From positions 157,610 through 221,609 of the forward strand of contig NZ_KE384455.1 in assembly GCF_000425805.1 (NCBI RefSeq): a stretch of 64,000 bases of DNA, written 5' to 3'. Shown here one piece after another: positions 1-8,823 of the stretch (positions are counted from its first letter, which is position 1; each line of letters begins with the position of its first letter). The position numbers and the translations under genes are program-made. The stretch is from Pseudomonas vranovensis DSM 16006. Its GTDB lineage: Bacteria; Pseudomonadota; Gammaproteobacteria; Pseudomonadales; Pseudomonadaceae. The notes beneath the pieces are model-generated. The model was not told where the DNA came from. It saw only the letters and a list, made by a program, of their open reading frames with translations, and did not search any database.

Positions 1-348
1 GCCGGTGAAAGCGTCTGGGACCACCCGTTCCTGTGGGGTTCCAAGCGTACTGGCCCGGACCTGGCCCGTGTCGGCGGCCGTTACTCCGATGACTGGCACC
101 GTGCCCACCTGTACAACCCGCGCAACGTCGTGCCCGAGTCGAAGATGCCTGCCTACCCATGGCTGGTAGAGAACAAGCTCGACGGCAAGGACACGGTCAA
201 GAAGATGGAAGTCTTGCGCACCCTCGGCACGCCGTACACCGACGCAGACATCGCCGGTGCCCGCGACGCAGTCAAGGGCAAGACTGAAATGGACGCCCTG
301 GTTGCCTACCTGCAAGGCCTGGGCACCATCATCAAAAGCAAACGGTGA
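1..348 (+). CDS. ccoO: cbb3-type cytochrome c oxidase subunit II, C-terminal part (partial)
   Basis: The gene is open from the first base in frame 1 and stops at 346-348, so the 5' part lies outside the window. CcoO is the membrane-anchored mono-heme c subunit of the high-affinity cbb3 oxidase; the CxxCH site would be upstream of what is visible. The visible 115 codons contain WDHPFLWGSKRTGPDLARVG and RNVVPESKMPAYPWL, the CcoO C-terminal half with the methionine region that ligates the heme. ccoQ and ccoP follow immediately, which fixes the identity. The downstream ccoQ start at 354 lies 6 bases past this stop. Confidence 0.95.
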   Translation, partial: AGESVWDHPFLWGSKRTGPDLARVGGRYSDDWHRAHLYNPRNVVPESKMPAYPWLVENKLDGKDTVKKMEVLRTLGTPYTDADIAGARDAVKGKTEMDALVAYLQGLGTIIKSKR

Positions 349-353
349 CATTG

Positions 354-551
354 ATGGATATCGGGATGATTCGTGGCCTGGGCACCGTCGTTGTGATGGT
401 GGCCTTTGTTGGCCTGGCGTTGTGGGTGTTCAGTTCTCGGCGCAAGTCTGAGTTCGACGAAGCGACCATGCTGCCCTTCGCGGATGATCCCGAAGCCAGC
501 AAGCACGTCGAGCAAGCGCAAGCGAAAGCGTCTAGGAGTAACAACGAATGA
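354..551 (+). CDS. ccoQ: cbb3-type cytochrome oxidase subunit CcoQ
   Basis: A 65-residue protein with one N-terminal membrane helix (about residues 8-26, GTVVVMVAFVGLALWVF) and a short acidic cytoplasmic tail (FDEATMLPFADDPEAS). CcoQ is the small non-catalytic subunit that stabilises the cbb3 complex. I prefer ATG 354 (MDIGMIRGLGT), the usual family N-terminus, over a GTG at 345 that overlaps the ccoO stop. The stop overlaps the ccoP start (ATG 548), indicating translational coupling in ccoNOQP. Confidence 0.92.
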   Translation: MDIGMIRGLGTVVVMVAFVGLALWVFSSRRKSEFDEATMLPFADDPEASKHVEQAQAKASRSNNE

Positions 552-1528
552 CTACCTTCTGGAGTCTGTACGTCACCGTTTTGAGTCTGGGCACCATCTT
601 CGCCCTGACCTGGCTGCTGCTGTCCACCCGCAAGGGCCAGCGCAGCGAAACCACCGAAGAAACCGTGGGCCATGCCTACGACGGTATCGAGGAATACGAC
701 AACCCGCTGCCAAAATGGTGGTTCATGCTGTTTGTCGGCACCATCATCTTTGCACTCGGCTACCTCGTGCTGTACCCGGGCCTGGGCAACTGGAAAGGCA
801 TCCTGCCGGGCTACCAGTACCTGGATAACGAGAAGAAGACCGAGTTTGCCAACGGTCAGGCCGGCTGGACCGGCGTGCATGAGTGGGAAAAGGAAATGGC
901 CCGTGCGGACGCCAAGTTCGGTCCGATCTTCGCCAAATTTGCTTCGATGCCCATTGAAGAAGTAGCCAAGGACCCACAAGCCCTGAAAATGGGCGGCCGC
1001 CTGTTCGCCTCCAACTGCTCGGTATGCCACGGCTCCGACGCCAAGGGCTCCTACGGTTTCCCCAACCTGACCGACAACGACTGGCGCTGGGGCGGCGAGC
1101 CTGAAACCATCAAGACCACCATCATGGCGGGTCGTCATGGCGTCATGCCGGCCTGGGCCGAAGTCATTGGCGAGCAAGGCGTGGCCGACGTTGCCGCGTT
1201 TGTGCTGACCAACCTGGATGGCCGCAAGCTGCCGGAAGGCGCGAAGGCAGATCCGGCCAATGGCCAGAAGCTCTTCGCCGCCAACTGCGTAGCCTGCCAC
1301 GGTCCTGAAGGCAAGGGCACCCCAGCCATGGGCGCACCGAACCTGACTCACCCACAGGCGTTCATCTACGGCTCGAGCTTCGCTCAACTGCAGCAGACCA
1401 TCCGCTACGGCCGCCAGGGCCAGATGCCTGCCCAGGAAGCGATCCAGGGCAACGACAAGGTCCACCTGCTGGCGGCCTACGTCTACAGCCTGTCGCACCA
1501 GCCTGAGAAAACCGCCGACGCGAAGTAA
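548..1528 (+). CDS. ccoP: cbb3-type cytochrome c oxidase subunit III (diheme)
   Basis: A 326-residue diheme cytochrome c that passes electrons from periplasmic cytochromes to the CcoNO core. It has two N-terminal membrane helices (about residues 5-26 and 56-77), the second after NPLPKWW. Two CxxCH heme c sites follow, CSVCH at 157-161 and CVACH at 247-251, each with a downstream methionine-containing segment (GVMPAW and QMPAQ). Length and architecture are normal for CcoP. It overlaps ccoQ by 4 bases and ends the ccoNOQP operon, followed by a strong terminator at 1547-1578. Confidence 0.97.
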   Translation: MTTFWSLYVTVLSLGTIFALTWLLLSTRKGQRSETTEETVGHAYDGIEEYDNPLPKWWFMLFVGTIIFALGYLVLYPGLGNWKGILPGYQYLDNEKKTEFANGQAGWTGVHEWEKEMARADAKFGPIFAKFASMPIEEVAKDPQALKMGGRLFASNCSVCHGSDAKGSYGFPNLTDNDWRWGGEPETIKTTIMAGRHGVMPAWAEVIGEQGVADVAAFVLTNLDGRKLPEGAKADPANGQKLFAANCVACHGPEGKGTPAMGAPNLTHPQAFIYGSSFAQLQQTIRYGRQGQMPAQEAIQGNDKVHLLAAYVYSLSHQPEKTADAK

Positions 1529-1546
1529 TTCGCCCGGTAACAAGAA

Positions 1547-1578
1547 GCCCCGTCAGTGCAGACTGCCGGGGCTTTTTT
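1547..1578 (+). terminator. rho-independent terminator of the ccoNOQP operon
   Basis: The stem gccccgtcagt / actgccggggc (one mismatch, 4-base loop gcag) is followed directly by six T residues. It lies 19 bases after the ccoP stop. Confidence 0.9.
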
Positions 1579-1804
1579 ACACCCCCGGCAAGCCCGCACC
1601 CAGGAGAGGTCATCACACCGTGCATGACCCAGATCAATTGACACGCCCACTACACCAATAGCCAGGCAAACCCAACGCGACTAAACGCCGCATCCGTGCC
1701 CCACGGGGCCAGTACAGGCGTATCATTCGCCGCAGAGCAGCATAAACTTCTGACTGCGGTCGGCACGCACTGATCGCGGCATTATTCCACTGCCGTGGGA
1801 CTCA

Positions 1805-3223
1805 ATGATGAGCAAGCAGATTCCAGTACATGATGTCACCCCGCCTGCCAACAAAGACAAGGACAGCGTCGACCTCTACGCCTCGCGGGAAAAAATCTAC
1901 ACCCGGGCATTCACCGGCATCTTCCGCAACCTGCGCATGGTCGGCGGCGCCTTCCTGTTCCTGTTGTATTTCGGCACGGTCTGGCTGAACTGGGGTGAGC
2001 ACCAGGCGGTCTGGTGGAACCTGCCGGAGCGCAAGTTCTACATCTTCGGCGCCACCATCTGGCCCCAGGACTTCATCCTGCTCTCGGGCCTGCTGATCGT
2101 CGCCGCATTCGGCCTGTTCTTCATCACGGTGTTCGCCGGGCGTGTGTGGTGCGGCTATACCTGTCCGCAGAGCGTCTGGACCTGGATATTCATGTGGTGC
2201 GAAAAGGTCACCGAAGGTGATCGCAACCAGCGCATGAAGCTCGACAAGGCCCCCATGAGCGGCAACAAGTTCCTGCGCAAGCTGGCCAAGCACAGCCTGT
2301 GGCTGCTGATCGGCTTTGTCACCGGCATGACCTTCGTCGGCTACTTCTCCCCTATACGCGAACTGGTGGTGGAATTCTTCACCGGCCAGGCCGACGGCTG
2401 GGCCTACTTCTGGGTCGGTTTCTTCACCCTGGCCACCTACGGCAACGCCGGCTGGCTGCGCGAGCAGGTGTGCGTGTACATGTGCCCGTATGCACGTTTC
2501 CAGAGCGTGATGTTCGACAAGGACACCCTGATCGTCTCCTACGATCCGCGTCGCGGCGAAACCCGTGGCCCGCGCAAGAAAGACCTCGACTACAAGGCCA
2601 AGGGCCTGGGTGACTGCATCGATTGCACCATGTGCGTCCAGGTCTGTCCGACCGGTATCGACATCCGCGATGGCCTGCAGATCGAATGCATCGGCTGCGC
2701 CGCCTGCATCGATGCCTGCGACACCATCATGGACAAGATGAACTACCCCAAGGGCCTCATCAGCTACACCACCGAGCACAACCTCTCGGGCCAGAAAACC
2801 CATATGCTGCGCCCTCGCTTGATCGGCTACGCAGTGGTGCTGCTGGCGATGATCGCCCTGCTCGCCAGCGCCTTCGTCATGCGTTCGCTGGTGGGCTTCG
2901 ATGTCAGCAAGGACCGGGTCCTGTACCGCGAGAACGCCCAGGGCCGGATCGAGAACGTCTACAGCCTCAAAGTGATGAACAAGGACCAGCGCGACCACGT
3001 CTATGTGCTCGACGCCGCCGGCCTGCCGGACCTCAAGCTGGAAGGCGCACGGGAAATCCGCGTGGCAGCCGGCGATATTGTCAGCCTGCCGGTACAACTG
3101 TCGATGGCCCCGGAAAAATTGCCATCGAGCACCAACGAAGTCACCTTCATCCTCAAGGACGCCGACGACAGCGCCACCCAGGTTGAAGCCAAGAGCCGTT
3201 TCATCGGCCCACAAATTCGATAA
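1805..3223 (+). CDS. ccoG: cbb3 oxidase assembly ferredoxin-like membrane protein CcoG
   Basis: CcoG (RdxA/FixG family) is a polyferredoxin membrane protein used in cbb3 assembly, thought to reduce copper for CcoN. The 472-residue protein has N-terminal helices (about 43-62, 88-110 and 163-181) and WCGYTCPQ at 115-122. Two [4Fe-4S] motifs follow: CIDCTMCVQVCP (Cys 271, 274, 277, 281) and CIGCAACIDACD (Cys 295, 298, 301, 305). A C-terminal helix (about 338-358) and an Ig-like periplasmic domain complete it. Two ATGs stand in tandem (1805 and 1808); the second gives the more usual MSKQIP start. It heads the ccoGHIS operon. The 226-base gap before it shows no good ANR box. Confidence 0.95.
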   Translation: MMSKQIPVHDVTPPANKDKDSVDLYASREKIYTRAFTGIFRNLRMVGGAFLFLLYFGTVWLNWGEHQAVWWNLPERKFYIFGATIWPQDFILLSGLLIVAAFGLFFITVFAGRVWCGYTCPQSVWTWIFMWCEKVTEGDRNQRMKLDKAPMSGNKFLRKLAKHSLWLLIGFVTGMTFVGYFSPIRELVVEFFTGQADGWAYFWVGFFTLATYGNAGWLREQVCVYMCPYARFQSVMFDKDTLIVSYDPRRGETRGPRKKDLDYKAKGLGDCIDCTMCVQVCPTGIDIRDGLQIECIGCAACIDACDTIMDKMNYPKGLISYTTEHNLSGQKTHMLRPRLIGYAVVLLAMIALLASAFVMRSLVGFDVSKDRVLYRENAQGRIENVYSLKVMNKDQRDHVYVLDAAGLPDLKLEGAREIRVAAGDIVSLPVQLSMAPEKLPSSTNEVTFILKDADDSATQVEAKSRFIGPQIR

Positions 3224-3235
3224 GAGATTGCGCCC

Positions 3236-3775
3236 ATGCCTTCTGCAACTGCCGCCAGCCCCTGGTACAAGCACCTCTGGCCCTGGATCATCATCGGGGT
3301 GCTGGCCACCTCGGTGACCTTGAGCCTGACCATGGTGACCATTGCGGTGAACAACCCGGACAACCTGGTCAACGACAACTACTACGAGGCCGGCAAAGGC
3401 ATCAACCGCTCCCTGGACCGTGAACTGCTGGCCCAGACTCTCAAGCTCAAGGCCAGCATCCACCTGGACGAACTGACCGGTGAAGTCGACCTGCGCCTGA
3501 CCGGCAACAGCCAGCCAAAGACCCTGGAACTGAACCTGATCTCGCCGACCCAGCCGGAAAAAGACCGCCGGGTGATCCTGGCCCGTAGCGAAAGCGAGGC
3601 CGGACGTTACCTGGGCCAAATGACCGACCAAGTTGATGGTCGTCGTTTTGTCGAACTGCTGGGCAGCGAGAACCAACAGGTATGGCGCTTGTTCGAGGAA
3701 GAGAAAGTCGCGCACGGGGTAACCCTGCAGCTGGGCGACGAAGCCTTGCAAGGGGCTGAACACCACGAGAATTGA
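3236..3775 (+). CDS. ccoH: FixH/CcoH family cbb3 oxidase maturation protein
   Basis: A 179-residue FixH-family protein. One membrane helix near residues 15-37 (WPWIIIGVLATSVTLSLTMV) is followed by a periplasmic beta-rich domain with the conserved NNPDNLVNDNYYEAGKGIN segment. CcoH is needed for stable assembly of cbb3 oxidase. It lies 12 bases after ccoG and before ccoI. A REP-like element separates its stop from the real ccoI start. Confidence 0.9.
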   Translation: MPSATAASPWYKHLWPWIIIGVLATSVTLSLTMVTIAVNNPDNLVNDNYYEAGKGINRSLDRELLAQTLKLKASIHLDELTGEVDLRLTGNSQPKTLELNLISPTQPEKDRRVILARSESEAGRYLGQMTDQVDGRRFVELLGSENQQVWRLFEEEKVAHGVTLQLGDEALQGAEHHEN

Positions 3776-3787
3776 GGGACGCCCCGC

Positions 3788-3814
3788 CGGTAGGAGCGGG
3801 CTTGCCCCGCGATC
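3788..3814 (+). repeat. REP element (single half) between ccoH and ccoI
   Basis: The sequence taggagcgggcttgccccgc followed by gat is one half of the P. putida-type REP that recurs at eight other places in the window. It sits inside the ccoGHIS operon. In frame it reads as VGAGLPRD, which falsely extends the ccoI reading frame upstream. Confidence 0.85.
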
Positions 3815-3846
3815 CCTCCCTCCAAAAAAACAAACGACCGACCACC

Positions 3847-6300
3847 ATGACCTCGCCCACGCCTTGCTACCACTGCGCCCTGCCCGTTCCTGCCGGCAGC
3901 CACTTCACCGCCGTGGTACTCGGCCAGCCCCGGCAGTTCTGCTGCCCTGGCTGCCAGGCCGTGGCCGAAGCCATTGTCGCCGGCAACCTGGAAAGTTATT
4001 ACCAGCACCGCAGCGAAGCCAGCGCCAACCCCGAGGCCCTGCCCCAGCAACTGGTCGATGAACTGGCCCTGTATGACCGCGCCGACGTGCAAAAGCCCTT
4101 TGTGCGCCACAGTGGCGAACTGGCTGAAACCACCCTGCTGATCGAAGGCATCAGCTGCGCCGCCTGCGGCTGGCTGATCGAAAAGCACCTGCGCAATTTG
4201 CCCGGCGTTGCCGAGGCGCGCCTGAACCTGTCCAACCACCGCCTGCAGGTCAACTGGGCCGACAGCCAATTGCCGCTGTCCCGGTTGCTCGCCGAGCTGC
4301 GCCACATCGGCTACGCCGCCCACCCCTACCAGGCCGACCGCGCCGCCGAACAACTGGCCAACGAGAACCGCACCGCTCTGCGCCAATTGGGCGTCGCCGG
4401 CCTGCTATGGTTCCAGGCCATGATGGCGACCATGGCCACCTGGCCGGAATTCAACATCGACCTGAGCGCCGAGCTGCACACGATCCTGCGCTGGGTCGCG
4501 CTGTTCCTCACCACGCCTATCGTGTTCTACAGCTGTGCGCCGTTTTTCCGCGGCGCGGCCCGCGACTTGCGCACCCGCCACCTGACCATGGATGTCTCGG
4601 TGTCGCTGGCCATCGGCCTGGCCTATGGCGCTGGCATCTGGACGGCGATCACCGGCAGTGGCGAGCTGTATTTCGATGCCGTGGGCATGTTCGCTTTGTT
4701 CCTGCTGGCTGGCCGCTACCTTGAGCGCCGCGCCCGCGAGCGCACCGCCGCCGCCACGGCACAGCTGGTCAACCTGTTGCCGGCGTCCTGCCTGCGCCTG
4801 GGCGCAGCCGGTCAGAGCGAGCGCATCCTGCTGCGTGAGCTCCAGCTGGGCGATTGCGTGTTGATTCAGCCGGGCCATGTAGTACCGGCCGACGGTCGTA
4901 TCGTCAGCGGCCAGTCCAGTGTCGACGAATCGCTGCTGACCGGCGAATACCTGCCACAGCCGCGCCGCGCCGGCGATGCGGTTACCGCTGGAACCCTGAA
5001 CGTCGAGAGTGCATTGACCGTCGAGGTGCAGGCTCTGGGCCAGGACACCCGCCTGTCGGCCATCGTCCGCCTGCTGGAGCGCGCCCAGTCGGAAAAGCCG
5101 CGACTGGCCGAGATCGCCGACCGCGCCTCGCAGTGGTTTCTGCTGTTTTCCCTTGTCGCCGCCGCTGCCATCGGCCTGCTCTGGTGGCAGCTGGATCCGT
5201 CACGGGCATTCTGGATTGTGCTGGCCATGCTGGTCGCCACCTGCCCTTGCGCGCTGTCGCTGGCCACTCCGACCGCACTCACTGCCGCCACGGGCACCCT
5301 GCACAAGCTCGGCCTGCTGCTGACCCGTGGCCACGTGCTGGAAGGCCTGAACCAGATCGACACGGTGATCTTCGACAAGACCGGCACCCTGACCGAAGGG
5401 CGCCTGACCTTGCGCAGCATCCGTCCGCTGGGCCAGCAGGACGCCGACCAGTGCCTGATGCTCGCCGCCGCCCTTGAAAACCGCTCCGAACACCCGATCG
5501 CGCGCGCCTTCGGCCGCGCCAGCATCCCCGCCGAAGAAGTTCATGCCGAGCCTGGCCTGGGTCTCGAGGGCCTGGTACAGGGCCAACGCCTGCGCATTGG
5601 CGAGCCCGGCTTTGTCTGCGCCCTGAGTGGCGACACAGCGCCTTCCATGCCCGATGAGCCCGGCCAGTGGCTGCTGCTGGGTGATACTTCGGGGCCGCTC
5701 GCATGGTTGGTGCTGGATGACCGCTTGCGCAGCGACGCCGCCGACCTGCTCGCTGCCTGCCGCGCACGTGGCTGGCACACCCTGCTGCTCTCTGGCGACA
5801 GCTCGCCGATGGTACAGAGCGTGGCCGCGGAGCTTTCGATCGACGAGGCCATTGGTGGGCTGCGCCCGGATGACAAGCTGGAAAAACTCAAGGCGTTGCA
5901 GCAACAGGGCCGCAAGGTGTTGATGCTGGGCGACGGGGTCAACGATGTGCCGGTGCTGGCCGCCGCCGACATCAGCATTGCCATGGGCTCTGCGACCGAC
6001 CTTGCCAAGACCAGCGCCGACGCGGTGCTGCTGTCCAACCGTCTCGATGCTCTCGTCCAGGCCTTCAGCCTGGCGCGCCGCACGCGGCGGATCATTATCG
6101 AGAACCTGCTCTGGGCCGGGCTGTATAATGGCCTCATGTTGCCCTTCGCCGCCCTGGGCTGGATCACACCGGTCTGGGCCGCGGTCGGCATGTCGGTCAG
6201 CTCGCTGATCGTGGTGCTCAATGCCCTGCGCCTTACCCGGCTCAGCGGCCAGGCCGCCACGGGTGCGCCGGCCAGCACCTCACACCCTGCCACGGCCTGA
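3847..6300 (+). CDS. ccoI: copper-translocating P1B-type ATPase for cbb3 oxidase
   Basis: CcoI/FixI exports copper from the cytoplasm for the cbb3 CuB centre. With ATG 3847 the protein has 817 residues. It has an N-terminal Cys-rich segment (CYHC at 7-10, CCPGC at 32-36), an HMA domain with GISCAACGW (Cys 104, 107), the membrane CPCALSLATP motif, the phosphorylation site DKTGTLTEG, HPIARAF and GDGVNDVPVLAAADI. The reading frame is open upstream to 3772, but that stretch is REP sequence and has no Shine-Dalgarno, so MTSPTPCYHC is the supported start. Downstream ccoS starts 12 bases after the stop. Confidence 0.95.
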   Translation: MTSPTPCYHCALPVPAGSHFTAVVLGQPRQFCCPGCQAVAEAIVAGNLESYYQHRSEASANPEALPQQLVDELALYDRADVQKPFVRHSGELAETTLLIEGISCAACGWLIEKHLRNLPGVAEARLNLSNHRLQVNWADSQLPLSRLLAELRHIGYAAHPYQADRAAEQLANENRTALRQLGVAGLLWFQAMMATMATWPEFNIDLSAELHTILRWVALFLTTPIVFYSCAPFFRGAARDLRTRHLTMDVSVSLAIGLAYGAGIWTAITGSGELYFDAVGMFALFLLAGRYLERRARERTAAATAQLVNLLPASCLRLGAAGQSERILLRELQLGDCVLIQPGHVVPADGRIVSGQSSVDESLLTGEYLPQPRRAGDAVTAGTLNVESALTVEVQALGQDTRLSAIVRLLERAQSEKPRLAEIADRASQWFLLFSLVAAAAIGLLWWQLDPSRAFWIVLAMLVATCPCALSLATPTALTAATGTLHKLGLLLTRGHVLEGLNQIDTVIFDKTGTLTEGRLTLRSIRPLGQQDADQCLMLAAALENRSEHPIARAFGRASIPAEEVHAEPGLGLEGLVQGQRLRIGEPGFVCALSGDTAPSMPDEPGQWLLLGDTSGPLAWLVLDDRLRSDAADLLAACRARGWHTLLLSGDSSPMVQSVAAELSIDEAIGGLRPDDKLEKLKALQQQGRKVLMLGDGVNDVPVLAAADISIAMGSATDLAKTSADAVLLSNRLDALVQAFSLARRTRRIIIENLLWAGLYNGLMLPFAALGWITPVWAAVGMSVSSLIVVLNALRLTRLSGQAATGAPASTSHPATA

Positions 6301-6312
6301 TCAGGAGTCACC

Positions 6313-6525
6313 ATGCCCGCGCTCTACGTCATGATTCCCGCCGCGCTGCTGATCGTCGCCATCGCCGTGTACATCTTTTTCTGGGCGGTGGACAGCGGCC
6401 AGTACGACGACCTCGACGGCCCGGCCCACAGCATCCTGTTCGATGACCAGGACCCTCAGCATACCGCCGCCATGGACGAAGCCGACGGCAAGAAACCCGA
6501 CGACGGCGCCCCACCCCGTGCTTGA
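6313..6525 (+). CDS. ccoS: cbb3-type cytochrome oxidase assembly protein CcoS
   Basis: A 70-residue protein with one N-terminal helix (PALYVMIPAALLIVAIAVYI) and the CcoS hallmark FFWAVDSGQYDDLDGPAHSILFD split over residues 22-44. CcoS is needed for heme and copper insertion into cbb3 oxidase. Aggagt precedes the ATG. The stop overlaps the GTG start of the next gene. Confidence 0.93.
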   Translation: MPALYVMIPAALLIVAIAVYIFFWAVDSGQYDDLDGPAHSILFDDQDPQHTAAMDEADGKKPDDGAPPRA

Positions 6526-7201
6526 ACTGCTCCCACTGCTCAGCTCGGCGCTGATTCTGGGCCTGTTGGGCGGCGGTCACTGCCTGGGCATGTGCGGCGG
6601 CCTGATGGGCGCCCTGACCCTGGCCATTCCCAAGGAACAGCGCAGTCGCCGGTTTCGTCTGCTGCTGGCCTACAACCTCGGACGCATCCTCAGCTACGCC
6701 CTGGCCGGCTTGCTGCTGGGCCTGGCTGGCTGGGCCGTGGCCAACAGCCCGGTGGCCCTGGGCATGCGCGTGGTCGCAGCACTGCTGTTGATCTGCATGG
6801 GCCTGTACCTGGCCGGCTGGTGGAGCGGCCTGACCCGCATCGAAGCCCTGGGACGCGGCCTGTGGCGGCACATCCAGCCTGTGGCCAACCGCCTGCTGCC
6901 CGTGTCGAGCCTGCCCCGCGCCCTGCTGCTGGGCGCGCTGTGGGGCTGGCTGCCCTGCGGCCTGGTCTACAGCACCCTGCTGTGGGCGGCGAGCCAGGGC
7001 AATGCCGTCGACAGCGCCCTGCTGATGCTCGCCTTCGGCCTGGGTACCTGGCCGGTGCTGCTGGCCACAGGGCTTGCCGCCGAGCGCACCAGCGCACTGC
7101 TGCGCAAACGCGGCGTCCGGGTTGCCGGTGGACTGCTGGTGATCCTGTTCGGCCTCTGGACCCTGCCCGGGCCGCACCAGCACTGGCTTATGGGCCACTG
7201 A
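6518..7201 (+). CDS. TauE/SafE-like membrane protein of the cbb3 assembly operon
   Basis: About 227 residues with six or so hydrophobic helices. Motifs include GLLGGGHCLGMCGGLMGAL near the N-terminus and LWGWLPCGLVYS in the second half, typical of the sulfite-exporter-like (DUF2752/TauE-related) proteins that end cco assembly operons, where a metal-handling role is suspected. The best start is GTG 6518, overlapping ccoS by 8 bases; the frame is open further upstream but that part is antisense-like to ccoS coding. The Cys/His-rich first helix (H-C-x3-M-C) suggests metal binding, which is inference. Confidence 0.8.
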   Translation: MLELLPLLSSALILGLLGGGHCLGMCGGLMGALTLAIPKEQRSRRFRLLLAYNLGRILSYALAGLLLGLAGWAVANSPVALGMRVVAALLLICMGLYLAGWWSGLTRIEALGRGLWRHIQPVANRLLPVSSLPRALLLGALWGWLPCGLVYSTLLWAASQGNAVDSALLMLAFGLGTWPVLLATGLAAERTSALLRKRGVRVAGGLLVILFGLWTLPGPHQHWLMGH

Positions 7202-7208
7202 AGCCGCG

Positions 7209-7222
7209 TTGATACAAATCAA
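7209..7222 (+). promoter_or_regulatory. ANR/FNR box upstream of hemN
   Basis: TTGATACAAATCAA is a perfect match to the ANR/FNR consensus TTGAT-N4-ATCAA. Its centre (7215.5) lies about 41.5 bases before a start expected near 7257, with a -10-like TAGACT at 7245-7250. This is the classic class II activator geometry, consistent with anaerobic induction of hemN by the anr product encoded next door. Confidence 0.93.
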
Positions 7223-7285
7223 CACGCAATTGTGCCCAACTCCCTAGACTCCGGACACTAGCTGCTTTATCCGGGGACCGCCCAC

Positions 7286-8668
7286 ATGCTCGACGCACTT
7301 CGTTGGGACTCTGACCTGATCCGTCGTTACGACCTGGCAGGTCCACGCTACACCTCATACCCAACCGCCGTGCAACTGCACAGCGAAGTCGGCTCATTCG
7401 ACCTTCTGCACGCCCTGCGTGACAGCCGCCGCGCCGTGCGCCCGCTGTCGCTCTATGTACACGTGCCGTTCTGCGCCAACATCTGCTACTACTGCGCCTG
7501 CAACAAGGTCATCACCAAGGACCGGGGCCGCGCCCTGCCCTACTTGCAGCGCCTGGAGCAGGAGATCCAGCTGATCGCCTGCCACCTGGACCCTAAACAA
7601 ACTGTCGAGCAACTGCATTTTGGCGGTGGCACCCCGACCTTTCTCAGCCATGTCGAACTGCGGCGCCTGATGGCGTACCTGCGCCAGCACTTCAACCTGC
7701 TGGATGACGACTCCGGCGACTATGGCATCGAGATCGACCCTCGCGAAGCCGACTGGTCGACCATGGGCCTGCTGCGCGAGCTGGGTTTCAACCGAGTCAG
7801 CCTCGGCGTGCAAGACCTCGACCCTGTCGTGCAACGGGCGATCAATCGCCTGCAGAGCCTGGAGCAGACACGCGCGATCATTGAAGCTGCACGTACCCTG
7901 CAGTTCCGCTCGATCAACCTCGACCTGATCTACGGCCTGCCCAAGCAAACCCCCGACGGGTTCGCCCGCACGGTGGATGAAGTCATCAAGTTGCAACCGG
8001 ATCGCCTGTCGGTGTTCAACTATGCGCACCTGCCGGAACGCTTTATGCCCCAACGACGCATCGACAGCAACGACCTTCCCGCACCGGCCGCCAAACTGGA
8101 AATGCTGCAGCGGACCATCGAGCAACTGACTGCCGCCGGCTACCGCTACATCGGCATGGACCACTTCGCCCTCCCTGATGACGAACTGGCCATTGCCCAG
8201 GAAGAGTCGACACTGCAACGCAACTTTCAGGGCTACACCACCCACGGCCATTGCGACCTGATCGGCCTTGGCGTTTCAGCCATCAGCCAGATCGGCGACC
8301 TCTACTGCCAGAACAGCAGCGACCTGAACACGTACCAGAACTCGCTGCTCAGCGCCCAGCTGGCCACTAGTCGTGGCCTGGTCTGCACCGCAGACGACCG
8401 CTTGCGCCGTGCTGTGATCCAGCAACTGATCTGCCATTTCGAGCTGGATTTCGACACCATCGAACAGGCCTTCACCATCGACTTTCGCGGTTACTTCAAG
8501 GACGAGTGGCCCGCACTGCAAGCCATGCACAAAGACGGCCTGATCAACCTCAGTGCCAAGGGCATCGAGGTGCTGCCTGCCGGACGGCTGCTGGTACGCT
8601 CGGTTTGCATGGCGTTCGACGCCTACCTGGGCATGCACAGCCAACAGCGATTCTCACGGGTCATCTGA
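7286..8668 (+). CDS. hemN: oxygen-independent coproporphyrinogen III oxidase (radical SAM)
   Basis: HemN converts coproporphyrinogen III to protoporphyrinogen IX without oxygen, using S-adenosylmethionine and a [4Fe-4S] cluster. The 460-residue protein has the HemN cluster motif PFCANICYYCAC (Cys 63, 67, 70, then 72), the GGGTPT segment and the N-terminal YTSYPTA loop that separates true HemN from HemW. It is preceded by a perfect ANR box at 7209-7222 and followed by anr, an arrangement that ties heme synthesis to the micro-aerobic oxidase genes upstream. Confidence 0.97.
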   Translation: MLDALRWDSDLIRRYDLAGPRYTSYPTAVQLHSEVGSFDLLHALRDSRRAVRPLSLYVHVPFCANICYYCACNKVITKDRGRALPYLQRLEQEIQLIACHLDPKQTVEQLHFGGGTPTFLSHVELRRLMAYLRQHFNLLDDDSGDYGIEIDPREADWSTMGLLRELGFNRVSLGVQDLDPVVQRAINRLQSLEQTRAIIEAARTLQFRSINLDLIYGLPKQTPDGFARTVDEVIKLQPDRLSVFNYAHLPERFMPQRRIDSNDLPAPAAKLEMLQRTIEQLTAAGYRYIGMDHFALPDDELAIAQEESTLQRNFQGYTTHGHCDLIGLGVSAISQIGDLYCQNSSDLNTYQNSLLSAQLATSRGLVCTADDRLRRAVIQQLICHFELDFDTIEQAFTIDFRGYFKDEWPALQAMHKDGLINLSAKGIEVLPAGRLLVRSVCMAFDAYLGMHSQQRFSRVI

Positions 8669-8823
8669 TTTACAGAATTCCTTGTAAAGCACACTATGTT
8701 TAGTGAGGTCGGACGATAAACCGCACCTCTGCCAGCACGCCTTACCCGGCACAGACTGGCCGAAACCCCATGCCCTGAGTTACCCTTACGGCTTATGTGT
8801 GCTTTCCCACAAGGAATGAAGAA

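Noticed and set aside
1630..1645. Possible ANR box before ccoG (agatcaattgacac)
   Set aside because: The half-sites are in the wrong arrangement: atcaattg is a simple palindrome without the TTGAT-N4-ATCAA spacing.
1802..3766. Long minus-strand frame opposite ccoG and ccoH
   Set aside because: Antisense shadow of conserved oxidase assembly genes; no family features.
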